7,750 nucleotides of DNA from an uncultured Acidimicrobiaceae bacterium (GTDB lineage: Bacteria > Actinomycetota > Acidimicrobiia > Acidimicrobiales > RAAP-2): contig CALJTY010000038.1 in NCBI GenBank assembly GCA_937975915.1, positions 1-7,750 on the forward strand, written 5' to 3'. The notes beneath the pieces are model-generated. The model was not told where the DNA came from. It did no database searches and saw nothing but the letters and a program-made list of their open reading frames with translations. Within the stretch, counting starts at the first letter, position 1. Each line of letters starts with the position of its first letter. A program made the position numbers and the translations under genes. Of the stretch, positions 7,567 through 7,750 are shown piece after piece.

Positions 7567-7750
7567 CGTGGACCTGGAGCGTGCTTGAACTGGACCGGTA
7601 CTTTTCCAATGCCGTAGTCCTTGCGAAGTGGGTGTCCTTCCCAGTCTTCTGGCATCAAGATTCTGGTGAGCTCAGGGTGGCCGGTGAAAAGAATCCCGAA
7701 GAAGTCAAACGCTTCTCGCTCCATGGCTTCAGTGCCTGGATATAAGGAGA
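7563..7750 (-). CDS. nuoC: NADH-quinone oxidoreductase subunit C (partial, 5' end beyond window)
   Basis: Only the last 61 codons are present; the gene enters from the right edge and ends with TGA at 7565-7563. NuoC (30 kDa family) is a structural subunit of the hydrophilic arm that packs against NuoD. The fragment holds the family signature: EAMEREAFDFFGILFTGHPE at about 7-26, then LTRILMPEDWEGHPLRKDY at about 27-45, followed by a short tail ending in a basic residue. The match is strong across the whole fragment. The stop overlaps the nuoD start by four bases (ATGA). There is no fusion to nuoD, since the stop codon is clear and the nuoD frame is different. Confidence 0.95.
   Translation of the reverse strand, partial: SLYPGTEAMEREAFDFFGILFTGHPELTRILMPEDWEGHPLRKDYGIGKVPVQFKHAPGPR

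Noticed and set aside
7554..7745. Plus-strand open frame of 63 codons at the right edge
   Set aside because: It lies opposite the clearly conserved nuoC C-terminus and nuoD start and has no supporting motif.
1..7750. Hidden novel system, inserted element, CRISPR, or regulatory RNA in the operon
   Set aside because: Seven conserved complex I genes overlap end to end and account for every base. I saw no repeat array, inserted cargo or frameshift.

Overview
The window is a gene-packed stretch of a nuo operon encoding the proton-pumping NADH:quinone oxidoreductase (respiratory complex I, NDH-1). Every real gene lies on the minus strand. Read in the direction of transcription (from high to low coordinates) the order is nuoC (3' end only), nuoD, nuoE, nuoF, nuoG, nuoH, nuoI (5' part only). 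This is the canonical bacterial C-D-E-F-G-H-I order. nuoA and nuoB are expected just beyond the right edge, and nuoJ to nuoN beyond the left edge.

Layout: 7563-7750 holds the C-terminal 61 codons of nuoC; 6214-7566 nuoD; 5597-6217 nuoE; 4293-5597 nuoF; 1712-4300 nuoG, where the best start is 13 codons inside the longest open frame; 477-1715 nuoH; and 1-484 the first 161 codons of nuoI. There is no intergenic DNA at all. Each gene overlaps the next by 1, 4 or 8 bases (TAATG, ATGA, or an 8-base ATGA-type overlap), which points to one polycistronic mRNA with translational coupling. I see no promoter, terminator, RNA gene, mobile element, repeat array or CRISPR in the window.

How the genes work together: NuoE, NuoF and the N-terminal part of NuoG form the NADH-oxidising module. 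FMN and the first iron-sulfur clusters are in NuoF and NuoE, followed by the NuoG clusters. NuoI carries the two 4Fe-4S clusters that pass electrons towards NuoB, and NuoC/NuoD form the connecting quinone-reducing module. NuoH is the membrane subunit that closes the quinone pocket and links it to the proton pumps. All cluster ligands and the quinone-site His/Tyr that can be checked here are intact, so this looks like a working NADH-dependent enzyme and not a reduced NuoEFG-less form.

Organism: separate nuoC and nuoD genes (not fused as in Escherichia coli), the long C-terminal tail on NuoH, the extended NuoE tail and the style of the NuoF C-terminus suggest an actinobacterium. By eye the base composition is roughly balanced, which is low for that phylum, so an aquatic actinobacterial or acidimicrobial lineage is plausible. 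This placement is inference from memory of family sequences and was not computed. The window is best described as ordinary core metabolism; I did not find an undescribed system in it.
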